DNA from: JAYZDF01 sp036337945
GTDB taxonomy: Bacteria > Myxococcota > Kuafuiibacteriia > Kuafuiibacteriales > Kuafuiibacteriaceae
Length of the DNA: 12,504 nucleotides
Direction of reading: 5' to 3'
Assembly (NCBI GenBank): GCA_036337945.1
Contig: JAYZDF010000020.1
Span: forward strand, 1-12,504
A program made the position numbers and the translations under genes. The notes beneath the pieces are model-generated. The model had not been told where the DNA came from, ran no database searches, and was given only the letters and a program-made list of their open reading frames with translations. Below, piece by piece: positions 5,766 through 12,504 of this stretch (position 1 is the first letter of the stretch; each line of letters begins with the position of its first letter).

Positions 5766-6431
5766 ATGGCAATTCGTGTACTGGTCGTGGAAGATCAGGC
5801 CAAAATTTTGAAGGCTCAGCTTAAACTGCTTGAGACGTTTGACGACATTGAGATCGTAGGCTCCGCTATGTCCGGAGAGAGTGCGCTTGAAGAGGTCGAA
5901 CGAACCAAACCAGAGGTCATCTTGTGTGACCTCGGCCTTCCCCAGATGAGTGGAATCGACGTCACTCGGGAGGTTAAGAAGAAACATCCCGAAATTGAGA
6001 TTTTGATTTTCACAATCTTCGACGAAGAAGAGAAGGTTACCGAAGCGATTACAGCTGGTGCAGCTGGCTACCTTCTCAAAGGTGCACCCGTAGAAAAGAT
6101 TGTTGAGGGGATCAAGGACGTGAAAGCAGGTGGTGCCGTCATTCAGCCCAATCTTGCTCGAGCGCTCCTTAAACTCGTCAAAGATGGTGCCGAATACGCA
6201 AACCGATTTGGAGCTGGTCCTGGCGAAGTTGTAAGCGTGCTCACCGAAAGGGAAAACGAGATTCTCCAGATTATTGCAAAAGGTCTATCGAATAATGAGG
6301 CGGCGAAAGTACTGGGTCTGTCCAAGGCGACCATCCGTACGCACCTTGAGCATATCTACGAAAAGCTAGATGTGACGAACCGTGTCGAAGCGGTGACCGA
6401 AGGTATTCGGCAGGGAATAATCAACATCTAA
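5766..6431 (+). CDS. NarL/LuxR-family two-component response regulator
   Basis: A 221-residue protein from the ATG at 5766, the only start that gives a normal receiver N-terminus (MAIRVLVVEDQAKIL); the frame is open further upstream but antisense to the DUF2400 gene. Residues 1-120 are a receiver domain: acidic pair E9/D10, phospho-acceptor D55 in CDLGLPQMSG, T83 in IFTIFDE and K105 in GYLLKGA, so all switch residues are present. Residues about 158-215 are a LuxR-type helix-turn-helix (LTERENEILQIIAKGLSNNE, then AAKVLGLSKATIRTHLEHIY), a DNA-binding output domain. No histidine kinase is encoded in the window, so the cognate kinase is elsewhere. The transglycosylase gene begins 29 bp downstream on the same strand, suggesting co-transcription and perhaps a shared cell-envelope role. 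No strong ribosome site is visible. Confidence 0.95.
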   Translation: MAIRVLVVEDQAKILKAQLKLLETFDDIEIVGSAMSGESALEEVERTKPEVILCDLGLPQMSGIDVTREVKKKHPEIEILIFTIFDEEEKVTEAITAGAAGYLLKGAPVEKIVEGIKDVKAGGAVIQPNLARALLKLVKDGAEYANRFGAGPGEVVSVLTERENEILQIIAKGLSNNEAAKVLGLSKATIRTHLEHIYEKLDVTNRVEAVTEGIRQGIINI

Positions 6432-6460
6432 TAACCGCTTTAATCTGTATCTGATTAATC

Positions 6461-8647
6461 GTGAATAGAATTCTGCGAAACATCCCGTTCGCGATACTTA
6501 TCGTATCGCTTCAGATTGCGTGGACCACGTCCGTCGCAGCCAGCGGAAGCTTATCTTTATCTATAAAGACCAAACATACGAGTGGTTCTCGACCTCGACC
6601 CAAGGCCGCTGAAAACTATGCCAAGTCCAAAAAATTGCTCGCAAGGGGCCAAGCCAAACTTGCCCTGCGCAAACTTTCGAAAGCCCCAAGTAAATTACTG
6701 AAAGATCGAGAAGCCCTGGTACGTGGCGATGCACTAATGTCGCTGAGGCAAACCGGTCCCGCAATCAAAGCATATAAGAGCGCCATCAAACATGCGCAAA
6801 CAAAACGCGTTGCACTTCGAGGTGCCCGTGCTTTGGTGAAAGCGCTTGGTTCCAAAGGGCAAAGCAAGCAGCAACTTCAGTATATAAATGTCCTTCTAAA
6901 GGAAAAAGAACTATCTCGAAGGGCAAGCCTTCTATTAGAGAAAGTCACGGTTCTTGAACAACTCGGACGAAAGCACGACGCGGCACGGACCGCATGGCGA
7001 ATATTACAAGACTATCCGACAGACAAAATCGCAAATACTGCAGAAGAGCATTTGCAACGATTACTCGATAAAGGTGCGAAACGACCAGCGAGCAGTGAAA
7101 AGATGGAACTGGCTCGAATTCGGAATTTATGGAAATCGAAGTCCTATAAACGTGCGCTTCGTGCACTAAACGAAATGTCTGAACGGGCAGCGCATCTAGA
7201 ACGAACCATCATTCTTGAAAAAGCAGACATTGCTGGGCATCAAAGGAAAACGGATGAGGAACTCAAATTCCTTTTGAAGGCCGAAGGTATGACGCTCACG
7301 TCTCGCCAGCGCACAAAAGCCCTAGAACGTATTGGACGACTGTACATGCGCAAAGACGAAAACGACCTTGCAATTAGCTACTTCACAAAACTAGCAACAC
7401 AATTTCCAAAGAGTCGACGAGTGCCTGAAACCCAATTTCTCGCGGCTTGGCTACCTTACAACTCTGGTGATTATTCTGCGGCTGCAACATCTCTACTAAG
7501 CTTTGCACAAAAATATCCCAAGTGGATTCGGCGGCCAGAAGCCCTGTGGTTCGCAGCCTGGTCCGGTTATCTCTCAAAAGATTACGGCATCGCTAAGCGT
7601 GCTCTGGCACAAATACTCGAAGACCATCCGAACAGCGAAATGAGCTTATGGAGCTACTACTGGGGCGGAAGGATTGAAGAAATTCAAGGCAAAAAAGAAC
7701 GGGCAAAAAAGAAGTATCGAGAGGCTCTAAAGATTGCGCCACTAGGATACTGGGGTCATTGGTCGAGCGCTGCACTGACTCGACTAGGAGAACAAGTCGT
7801 GCTTTCGCCGCCTCCAATTACGAAGATAGCTTCTATCGATCAAGCACTACGACAAATGCAAAAGAAACGACCAATAACGGTCGACCGCGGAATTGCGTTG
7901 TTTGAAGCCGGACTTGAGAATGAAGCATTTGACGAACTGAGACAGGCTAGTAAATCTTTGAGTAAACTAAAAAACCGACGAGCACGCATCATGGTCGCAG
8001 AAATGTTAAACCAGCTCGGCGCGCACAATCAGGCCTTTCGTATGGCCTCACAGATCACAAAATCAGGGACCGACCTTGCGAGTGGTGAACCCTACTCCTG
8101 GCGGGCATGGCGTCTCGCTTATCCTTTCGCTTTTGAACAACACGTCAAAGCGGCTGCGAAAGAACATGAGGTTGATCCACTGCTTGTTCTTTCGATTATG
8201 CGAACCGAAAGTGCTTTTCGCCCATACGTGCGCAGCCCGGTCGGTGCGCGTGGCCTCATGCAGGTTATGCCTGCTACTGCCCGCAGGATAGGTCGAAGCG
8301 CCAAAGGGGGCAGAAAACACGCAAATCGCTATAAACAGCCGGCATCGAACATCTGGTTGGGAACTTGGTACATCAAGCAATTGTTGAAACGATATAACCA
8401 ACAACTTCCTTTAGCGATCAGTGCCTATAACGCCGGTCCTCGACCGGCAGACCGCTGGCTAAAAGCAAATGCGGGCCGTTCGATCGACGAATATACAGAA
8501 GCAATTACGTATCGTGAAACACGGCGCTATACTCGAAGGGTTTTGGAAACGTATCAGACCTACAGGCGGCTCGCCGGAATGAAACCATACGACTTGAGTC
8601 AGCCACTTATAGAAAAAGCACCGCCTAAAGGGGCTGTTTCATTCTGA
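6461..8647 (+). CDS. slt: Soluble lytic murein transglycosylase (Slt70-like)
   Basis: A 728-residue periplasmic enzyme starting at GTG 6461; an in-frame stop at 6452-6454 rules out an earlier start. MNRILRNIPFAILIVSLQIA followed by WTTSVAA is a Sec signal peptide, probably cut near residue 27. Residues about 50-540 are helical repeats of the Slt superhelix, with TPR-like units clearest around 288-430 (AISYFTKLATQFPKS, then AKRALAQILEDHPNSE). The catalytic SLT domain is about 555-690: HEVDPLLVLSIMRTESAF with catalytic E583, GARGLMQVMP (GLMQ at 598-601), NIWLGTWYIKQLL and ISAYNAGP (AYNAGP at 655-660). These are all the family 1 lytic transglycosylase motifs, so it should cleave peptidoglycan glycan strands to 1,6-anhydromuramyl products. 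Its 3' end overlaps the convergent EI24-like gene by 23 bp. Confidence 0.96.
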   Translation: MNRILRNIPFAILIVSLQIAWTTSVAASGSLSLSIKTKHTSGSRPRPKAAENYAKSKKLLARGQAKLALRKLSKAPSKLLKDREALVRGDALMSLRQTGPAIKAYKSAIKHAQTKRVALRGARALVKALGSKGQSKQQLQYINVLLKEKELSRRASLLLEKVTVLEQLGRKHDAARTAWRILQDYPTDKIANTAEEHLQRLLDKGAKRPASSEKMELARIRNLWKSKSYKRALRALNEMSERAAHLERTIILEKADIAGHQRKTDEELKFLLKAEGMTLTSRQRTKALERIGRLYMRKDENDLAISYFTKLATQFPKSRRVPETQFLAAWLPYNSGDYSAAATSLLSFAQKYPKWIRRPEALWFAAWSGYLSKDYGIAKRALAQILEDHPNSEMSLWSYYWGGRIEEIQGKKERAKKKYREALKIAPLGYWGHWSSAALTRLGEQVVLSPPPITKIASIDQALRQMQKKRPITVDRGIALFEAGLENEAFDELRQASKSLSKLKNRRARIMVAEMLNQLGAHNQAFRMASQITKSGTDLASGEPYSWRAWRLAYPFAFEQHVKAAAKEHEVDPLLVLSIMRTESAFRPYVRSPVGARGLMQVMPATARRIGRSAKGGRKHANRYKQPASNIWLGTWYIKQLLKRYNQQLPLAISAYNAGPRPADRWLKANAGRSIDEYTEAITYRETRRYTRRVLETYQTYRRLAGMKPYDLSQPLIEKAPPKGAVSF

Positions 8648-9404
8648 CCGCTTTTGCGTAGTGCGTCGTGAGTCCTACGAATGAACATGGCACAGCAAGC
8701 AAACCAAGCAATGGCACGGTCAAAGCAAGTCCGGTAACCATGCCTGCACCGAGCATGACGGATAATGAGCGAAACACAAATTTGATTTGAGAGCCGGAAC
8801 CATGTCCTGTCATAATGAGGGCGGGATTGATCGCCGTCGATGCGAGCCCAAGCCAACCGATGACTATTCCGGCCATTGCGAATGGAGCACCGATCACGGG
8901 AATGAGGCCGAGAATAACGAAGCCTAAGGCTGGCCCAAGAAAAACCGAAGTTCGCACTAGCTCGAAAAGGAGCCCTTTGATCAAACCAGCCTCACGACAT
9001 TCCACTTCGTGTTCACGAAGAATTTGAACAACCATTCGCTCGTAGAATGGACCGGACACCATTGTAGCGACAGGCACAAAGACCATCGCAAGAACGACAA
9101 AAATAGAGACAACAAGAAGAGCCAGCACCCCGTACCAAAGGTAGATTTTCCAATCTTCCGGTTGTTGCCAAAACTTCTCCATCAAGTCGGAGCGGTAGTA
9201 GATCAAAAAGGTGCATACACATAGATACAGAAAGGTTGTGATTCCCAAGGGGACCAGGGCGTTAACCCTTAAGTTTTTATTCTTCAGGAGGAGGGAACCT
9301 CCAGAAAAAACACTCTTCACCCCTGAACCAAAGCCAGATACCCCGCGACCAAGATGTACGTCGGGTACCGAATCCACGGGCGAACTATCTGATTTTTCGT
9401 TCAT
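8625..9404 (-). CDS. EI24/CysZ-like integral membrane protein
   Basis: A 259-residue protein if started at ATG 9404 (MNEKSDSSPVDSVPDVH); in-frame ATG at 9425 and a more distal start at 9467 are possible but run into the divergent gshA start region. After a polar N-terminus, the conserved FSGGSLLLKNKNLRVNALVP entry leads into the first membrane span. Spans lie at about residues 52-72, 86-115 (ending VSGPFYERMV), 150-190 with a Pro/Gly break (GLIPVIGAPFAMAG) and 212-245. The GPFYE motif after span two and the overall layout fit the EI24 domain family, which includes the sulfate permease CysZ. Transport of sulfate is not shown here. Divergence from gshA, which consumes cysteine, makes a sulfur-related role tempting but unproven. 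Confidence 0.8.
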   Translation of the reverse strand: MNEKSDSSPVDSVPDVHLGRGVSGFGSGVKSVFSGGSLLLKNKNLRVNALVPLGITTFLYLCVCTFLIYYRSDLMEKFWQQPEDWKIYLWYGVLALLVVSIFVVLAMVFVPVATMVSGPFYERMVVQILREHEVECREAGLIKGLLFELVRTSVFLGPALGFVILGLIPVIGAPFAMAGIVIGWLGLASTAINPALIMTGHGSGSQIKFVFRSLSVMLGAGMVTGLALTVPLLGLLAVPCSFVGLTTHYAKAVRMKQPL

Positions 9405-9457
9405 AGTCTCAATTCTAGGCACCATTGAGTTGTTGGCAAGGGCCTTTCGAAAGAGTA

Positions 9458-10849
9458 ATGGCGACAACAGTTATGTCGCGCCCTCTTTCCTTTGCCGACA
9501 ACGCTCTCCACGAGCTGAAGAAGCGTCCTGTGGCGGAGGTTGCAACTGAAGAACTTTGTCGTTTTTTTGCTAAGGGAGAAACACCCAAAACGAACTGGAA
9601 AATCGGTTTGGAAATGGAAGTCTTTGTCCATCATAAAGACTCAAGAACACCAGCATCCTTCGAGGACGTGAAGAGTATTTTGGAAACATTAATCGATGAG
9701 ATTCCGCAAGATTGGAATCAAGACGTCGATCCTAATGGCCAACTCGTCGGTCTATCCTATGACGGACAAGTCATCTCGCTAGAGCCCGGCGGCCAATTTG
9801 AATTTGCTACGCGTCCCTACGGCTCTACGCAACAGCTTCAAACGGAGTTATTTCAATTCGTCGAAGCACTTCACAAAGTAAGCTCAACGAAAAACATGCG
9901 GCTTCTCGCGATCGGCCAGCAACCCGAAGCCACCGTCGAAACCATTCCTCGTATGCCAAAAAACCGTTATGACATCATGCGCAGCTACCTGCCTCAATAT
10001 GGAAGCCTTGCGCTGAACATGATGCACCTCACGGCCAGCATGCAATGCGCTGTTGATTTTTCTGATGAAGCGAATATGAAAGATAAGATTCGAACAGCTG
10101 CGAAAGTCTCTCCTTTTCTAACCGCGCTTACGGCAGCATCACCGTTTTCAAACGGTAAACCCAACGGATATAAATCGTTTCGCTACGAAATTTGGCGGAA
10201 AACAGACAGTGTTCGGTGTGGAATTTGGCCGGAGATGCTAGACGAAACCGGCCTCGGATATGAAAGATACATCGAAAAAGCTCTAGACACTCCAGCAATG
10301 ATCTTTCTTCGTAAAGGTCGCTTCTATCAAGCAGAACGGAGGCCTTTTAGAGAATACGCCAAAACGGGCTTTGACGGAGCACAAGTCACGGTCGAAGATT
10401 TTCTCTTACACCTGACCTCTTTATTTCCAGAAGTTCGGCCTAAGACTTATGTTGAAATGCGCGGAGCAGATTGCCTCCCGCCCAATGAGACCTTAGCTAT
10501 CGCCGCCTTTTGGCGCGGTCTATTAGATGATTCAGACGCAAGGGGCGAAGCTCTGCAGATTCTAGAAAAGATCGAGTTTGAAGAGCTTATCGAACTCCAA
10601 GCGAAAGTAGCCAAAATAGGGCTTGATGCCGATTCTTCGGCCGGAAAGGTTTCAAGGATCATCAAAAAATTAGTCGGATTATCATTGAGCCGACTCACAA
10701 CAGATGAACCTGAGGGTGCCCTGAGTCTGATGCCTTTAGTGAACCGAGCCGACCGGGAAAAGAGCCTTGCGGATGATATGCTGGACGTCGCAGCACGTAG
10801 CTCCATCGTAGAAGCTTTAGAGCTCGGCTATATTAATGTGGATTCTTAG
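9458..10849 (+). CDS. gshA: Glutamate-cysteine ligase, plant/proteobacterial type
   Basis: A 463-residue protein from ATG 9458; ATG 9473 is also possible and only a weak AAGAG precedes the first. It joins L-glutamate and L-cysteine with ATP to gamma-glutamylcysteine, the first step of glutathione synthesis, in the cytoplasm. Family motifs in order: KIGLEMEVF (48-56, metal/ATP-binding acidic residues E52 and E54), SLEPGGQFEFATRP (from 107), the SLALNMMHLTASMQCAVDFS block, GYKSFRYEIWRKTDSVRCG and YVEMRGADC (331-339). These place it in the GCS2 group typified by plant and alphaproteobacterial enzymes rather than E. coli GshA. Length fits. No glutathione synthetase (gshB) is in the window. Its stop overlaps the stop of the convergent Hsp70-like gene by 4 bp, and it diverges from the EI24-like gene. 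Confidence 0.93.
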   Translation: MATTVMSRPLSFADNALHELKKRPVAEVATEELCRFFAKGETPKTNWKIGLEMEVFVHHKDSRTPASFEDVKSILETLIDEIPQDWNQDVDPNGQLVGLSYDGQVISLEPGGQFEFATRPYGSTQQLQTELFQFVEALHKVSSTKNMRLLAIGQQPEATVETIPRMPKNRYDIMRSYLPQYGSLALNMMHLTASMQCAVDFSDEANMKDKIRTAAKVSPFLTALTAASPFSNGKPNGYKSFRYEIWRKTDSVRCGIWPEMLDETGLGYERYIEKALDTPAMIFLRKGRFYQAERRPFREYAKTGFDGAQVTVEDFLLHLTSLFPEVRPKTYVEMRGADCLPPNETLAIAAFWRGLLDDSDARGEALQILEKIEFEELIELQAKVAKIGLDADSSAGKVSRIIKKLVGLSLSRLTTDEPEGALSLMPLVNRADREKSLADDMLDVAARSSIVEALELGYINVDS

Positions 10850-12504
10850 CGACCAAAGAGTCGTCCGAGTAAACTTTTACGCGATTTCGACTTCGCTCCC
10901 GAATCATCCAACTCTTGGTTTCGCTTTTCTATATCAGCGCGGGTTTCATGGGGTGTTTGTTGTGTAGCAATACTCGCCTCAATCTTTTCTCCAGAGTGCG
11001 GCTCTGACAAATGAACTCTAATGACTCCATCTTTTTGAACTTTCATACGTAAATCGACAAAGACTGCGCCTCGCGCTCCTTTAGGTAGCCCGGGTAACAC
11101 GACTCTACCAAGTGGCTCACACTCACTAACGGTCGCACCATCACCCTGAAACAGATCGAGTTCAAACACGGTCTGGTTGTCTTTGCTCGTCGGGTTCCGT
11201 CGGACAATCTCGGTAGGAAGTGATGTGCCCGCTTCGATGAGTGCTTTGAAACGCCCACCCGGAAGTGCAACACCAATCGCAGATGAGAGGACAAGCTTTT
11301 CTCCCGACGAGTCGCCCTGCATAGCTCCTTCACTCAAACCAAGAGCCCCTGCCACTTGACAGAGATCAGGATCGACCCCGGTGATGGGCTGCTTTGTCGT
11401 CAGGGTGGTAATCGCACTCAATAAAGGTTGAAAACGAGATGAACCACCAAGAATAATGATTCCACCAAGCGCTTTCGGGTGCAGGGATGCCGCGTTCGCA
11501 AGTCCACGAACCATAACAATCACCCGGTCAATAAATTCTTCTACCGATTGATAGGCGCGAGTTCTAGGCAAGGTCACGACTTGCTCATTGAGACCTCTTT
11601 GATCCGGAATCGAGAAACGAATGCTGGGATCTTTTGACAGATCACCACGAATCGTGCTGGCAACACGAGATAGCAAATCTTTTTGACCAATGGTCAAGTC
11701 GTTCCAAGACCCGCTCATCTCAGCGATAATCGATTGAGCAACCCTTTCATCAATTGACTTGGCCGATACTTCTCCGTCCCAGGCGGTTGATAACACAGAC
11801 CACCCAGCAGCCTGACTATTCACAGCAAGGTGAGCGCTTAGATGAGTATGTCCGAGGTCAATAAATACAAGGTTTTCAAATCCAGAAATTGCATTACTTG
11901 CGCCTTCCAGGATTGCATCAACATCGTTTACAAAGTCATAAACGCCGAGATCCGCATCCTCACATGCTTCGAGCAATAAGGATTTTACTTGTTCGTTCGT
12001 TCCCGCAGGAACAATGAGCTTCACCCACGTCTTAGCGCTTCCAAGTTCTTCATTTATTGCAGCGCCCACTGGACTGAAAAATGCACGTAATAGATCGCCT
12101 AAGTTCCATTTTTTACCAATCAGTTCCGCGATACATCGCCCGTTGGCTTCCGCTCGAACCTTACCGGCGTACTCCTTTGACGCATATGGTTCGCCCTGAA
12201 GAACCCTCAACAGTTGCATGATCGAGACGATCTCCAAGGATGTGCTCTGCTCAACTTCGAGAAGCTCAGCACCCTGGGCAACTTCATAGTTTTCATAAAG
12301 ACCTATCGAAGCAGGATAATGCGTAAGGCCTTCGATTTGAATCGGAACCATTGACCCTTCTTTATTTTGAGCCACTCTCAACCACTGACCGCCCAAGTCA
12401 ATCGCTACAGTCGCGTCTTTAGCGGGTCGGGAGGATTGAAAGTGACTTGAAATATCGACCGAGTATCCACCCTCAAACTCGCTGGGAGTCCAAAGTTCTT
12501 GAGT
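10846..12504 (-). CDS. Divergent Hsp70-like protein, no lid domain (5' truncated)
   Basis: The frame is open to the right edge, so the start lies outside; 552 residues are visible. A TTG at 12394-12396 is the Leu of the VAIDLGGQW motif, not a start. Numbered from the edge: a phosphate-1-like loop at 33-40, a phosphate-2-like NLVFIDLGHTHLSAHL segment (Asp 216) and an adenosine-like GGIIILGGSSRFQPLLSAI (about 347-365) give an Hsp70/actin-type nucleotide fold. Residues about 404-512 resemble the beta substrate-binding domain (VLSSAIGVALPGGRFKALIE, then GRVVLPGLPKGARGAVFVDL). The alpha-helical lid is missing, replaced by a 40-residue polar tail ending KSRKSLLGRLFGR, a basic amphipathic end that could touch membrane or a partner. 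Residues before the motif (TQELWTPSEFEGGYSVDISS) show an N-terminal extension of unknown size. Several DnaK ATPase residues are replaced. Confidence 0.85.
   Translation of the reverse strand, partial: TQELWTPSEFEGGYSVDISSHFQSSRPAKDATVAIDLGGQWLRVAQNKEGSMVPIQIEGLTHYPASIGLYENYEVAQGAELLEVEQSTSLEIVSIMQLLRVLQGEPYASKEYAGKVRAEANGRCIAELIGKKWNLGDLLRAFFSPVGAAINEELGSAKTWVKLIVPAGTNEQVKSLLLEACEDADLGVYDFVNDVDAILEGASNAISGFENLVFIDLGHTHLSAHLAVNSQAAGWSVLSTAWDGEVSAKSIDERVAQSIIAEMSGSWNDLTIGQKDLLSRVASTIRGDLSKDPSIRFSIPDQRGLNEQVVTLPRTRAYQSVEEFIDRVIVMVRGLANAASLHPKALGGIIILGGSSRFQPLLSAITTLTTKQPITGVDPDLCQVAGALGLSEGAMQGDSSGEKLVLSSAIGVALPGGRFKALIEAGTSLPTEIVRRNPTSKDNQTVFELDLFQGDGATVSECEPLGRVVLPGLPKGARGAVFVDLRMKVQKDGVIRVHLSEPHSGEKIEASIATQQTPHETRADIEKRNQELDDSGAKSKSRKSLLGRLFGR

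Noticed and set aside
5721..5987. N-terminal extension of the DUF2400 frame by 89 residues
   Set aside because: It lies antisense to the receiver-domain coding sequence of the response regulator and has no resemblance to the family N-terminus. The conserved region begins only after 5700.
6441..6460. GATTAATC palindrome just before the slt GTG
   Set aside because: Eight AT-rich bases in a short gap are readily explained by chance and no partner site is visible.
8063..8404. Leftward open frame of 113 codons inside the transglycosylase
   Set aside because: It is antisense to the conserved SLT catalytic domain and so a shadow.
1..12504. Search for tRNA, rRNA, CRISPR repeats, insertion sequences and attachment sites
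   Set aside because: No tandem or spaced repeats, transposase motifs, or tRNA cloverleaf/CCA patterns were seen by eye. A tRNAscan/Infernal run would be the decisive check.

Overview
The window is about 12.5 kb of ordinary-looking bacterial chromosome, densely coding on both strands, with 12 protein genes (two cut by the window edges). I saw no insertion sequence, phage gene, CRISPR array, tRNA or rRNA. Base composition looks moderate throughout and nothing suggests recent transfer. The gene mix points to a deltaproteobacterial lineage of the Myxococcota/Bradymonadota kind. The evidence is a Bat-type TPR/SH3 protein, an IF3 with a charged C-terminal tail, lipoproteins with Asp/Ala/Ser-rich linkers, a plant-type glutamate-cysteine ligase and a divergent Hsp70. 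That placement is inference, not a direct reading.

Left part (1-2463): the 3' end of a BatE-like TPR-membrane-SH3 gene runs rightward and converges on a small leftward gene for a single-span membrane protein. Next is the conserved leftward translation cluster infC-rpmI-rplT (IF3, L35, L20). It ends in a clear Rho-independent terminator at 1101-1133. infC begins with the atypical start codon ATT behind a strong Shine-Dalgarno sequence, the hallmark of IF3 autoregulation. A non-coding leader of about 420 bp precedes it.

Middle (2887-5720): three leftward genes. The one furthest upstream encodes a DUF2400/TIGR02757 protein whose C-terminal half reads like an endonuclease III-type DNA glycosylase with a four-Cys iron-sulfur motif. 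Downstream are a lipoprotein and a Lys/Arg-rich protein of unknown function, probably one transcription unit.

Right part (5766-12504): a rightward NarL/LuxR-type response regulator and a large soluble lytic transglycosylase lie 29 bp apart, so they are probably co-transcribed. A leftward EI24/CysZ-like membrane protein overlaps the transglycosylase tail-to-tail by 23 bp. Divergent from it is glutamate-cysteine ligase (gshA). The window ends in a leftward, degenerate Hsp70-like gene that overlaps gshA tail-to-tail by 4 bp.

I found no obvious new multi-gene system. The best leads are the Hsp70-like protein that seems to lack several ATPase residues, the endonuclease III resemblance of the DUF2400 protein, the tailed IF3 with its ATT start and structured leader, and the uncharacterised lipoprotein/basic-protein pair.
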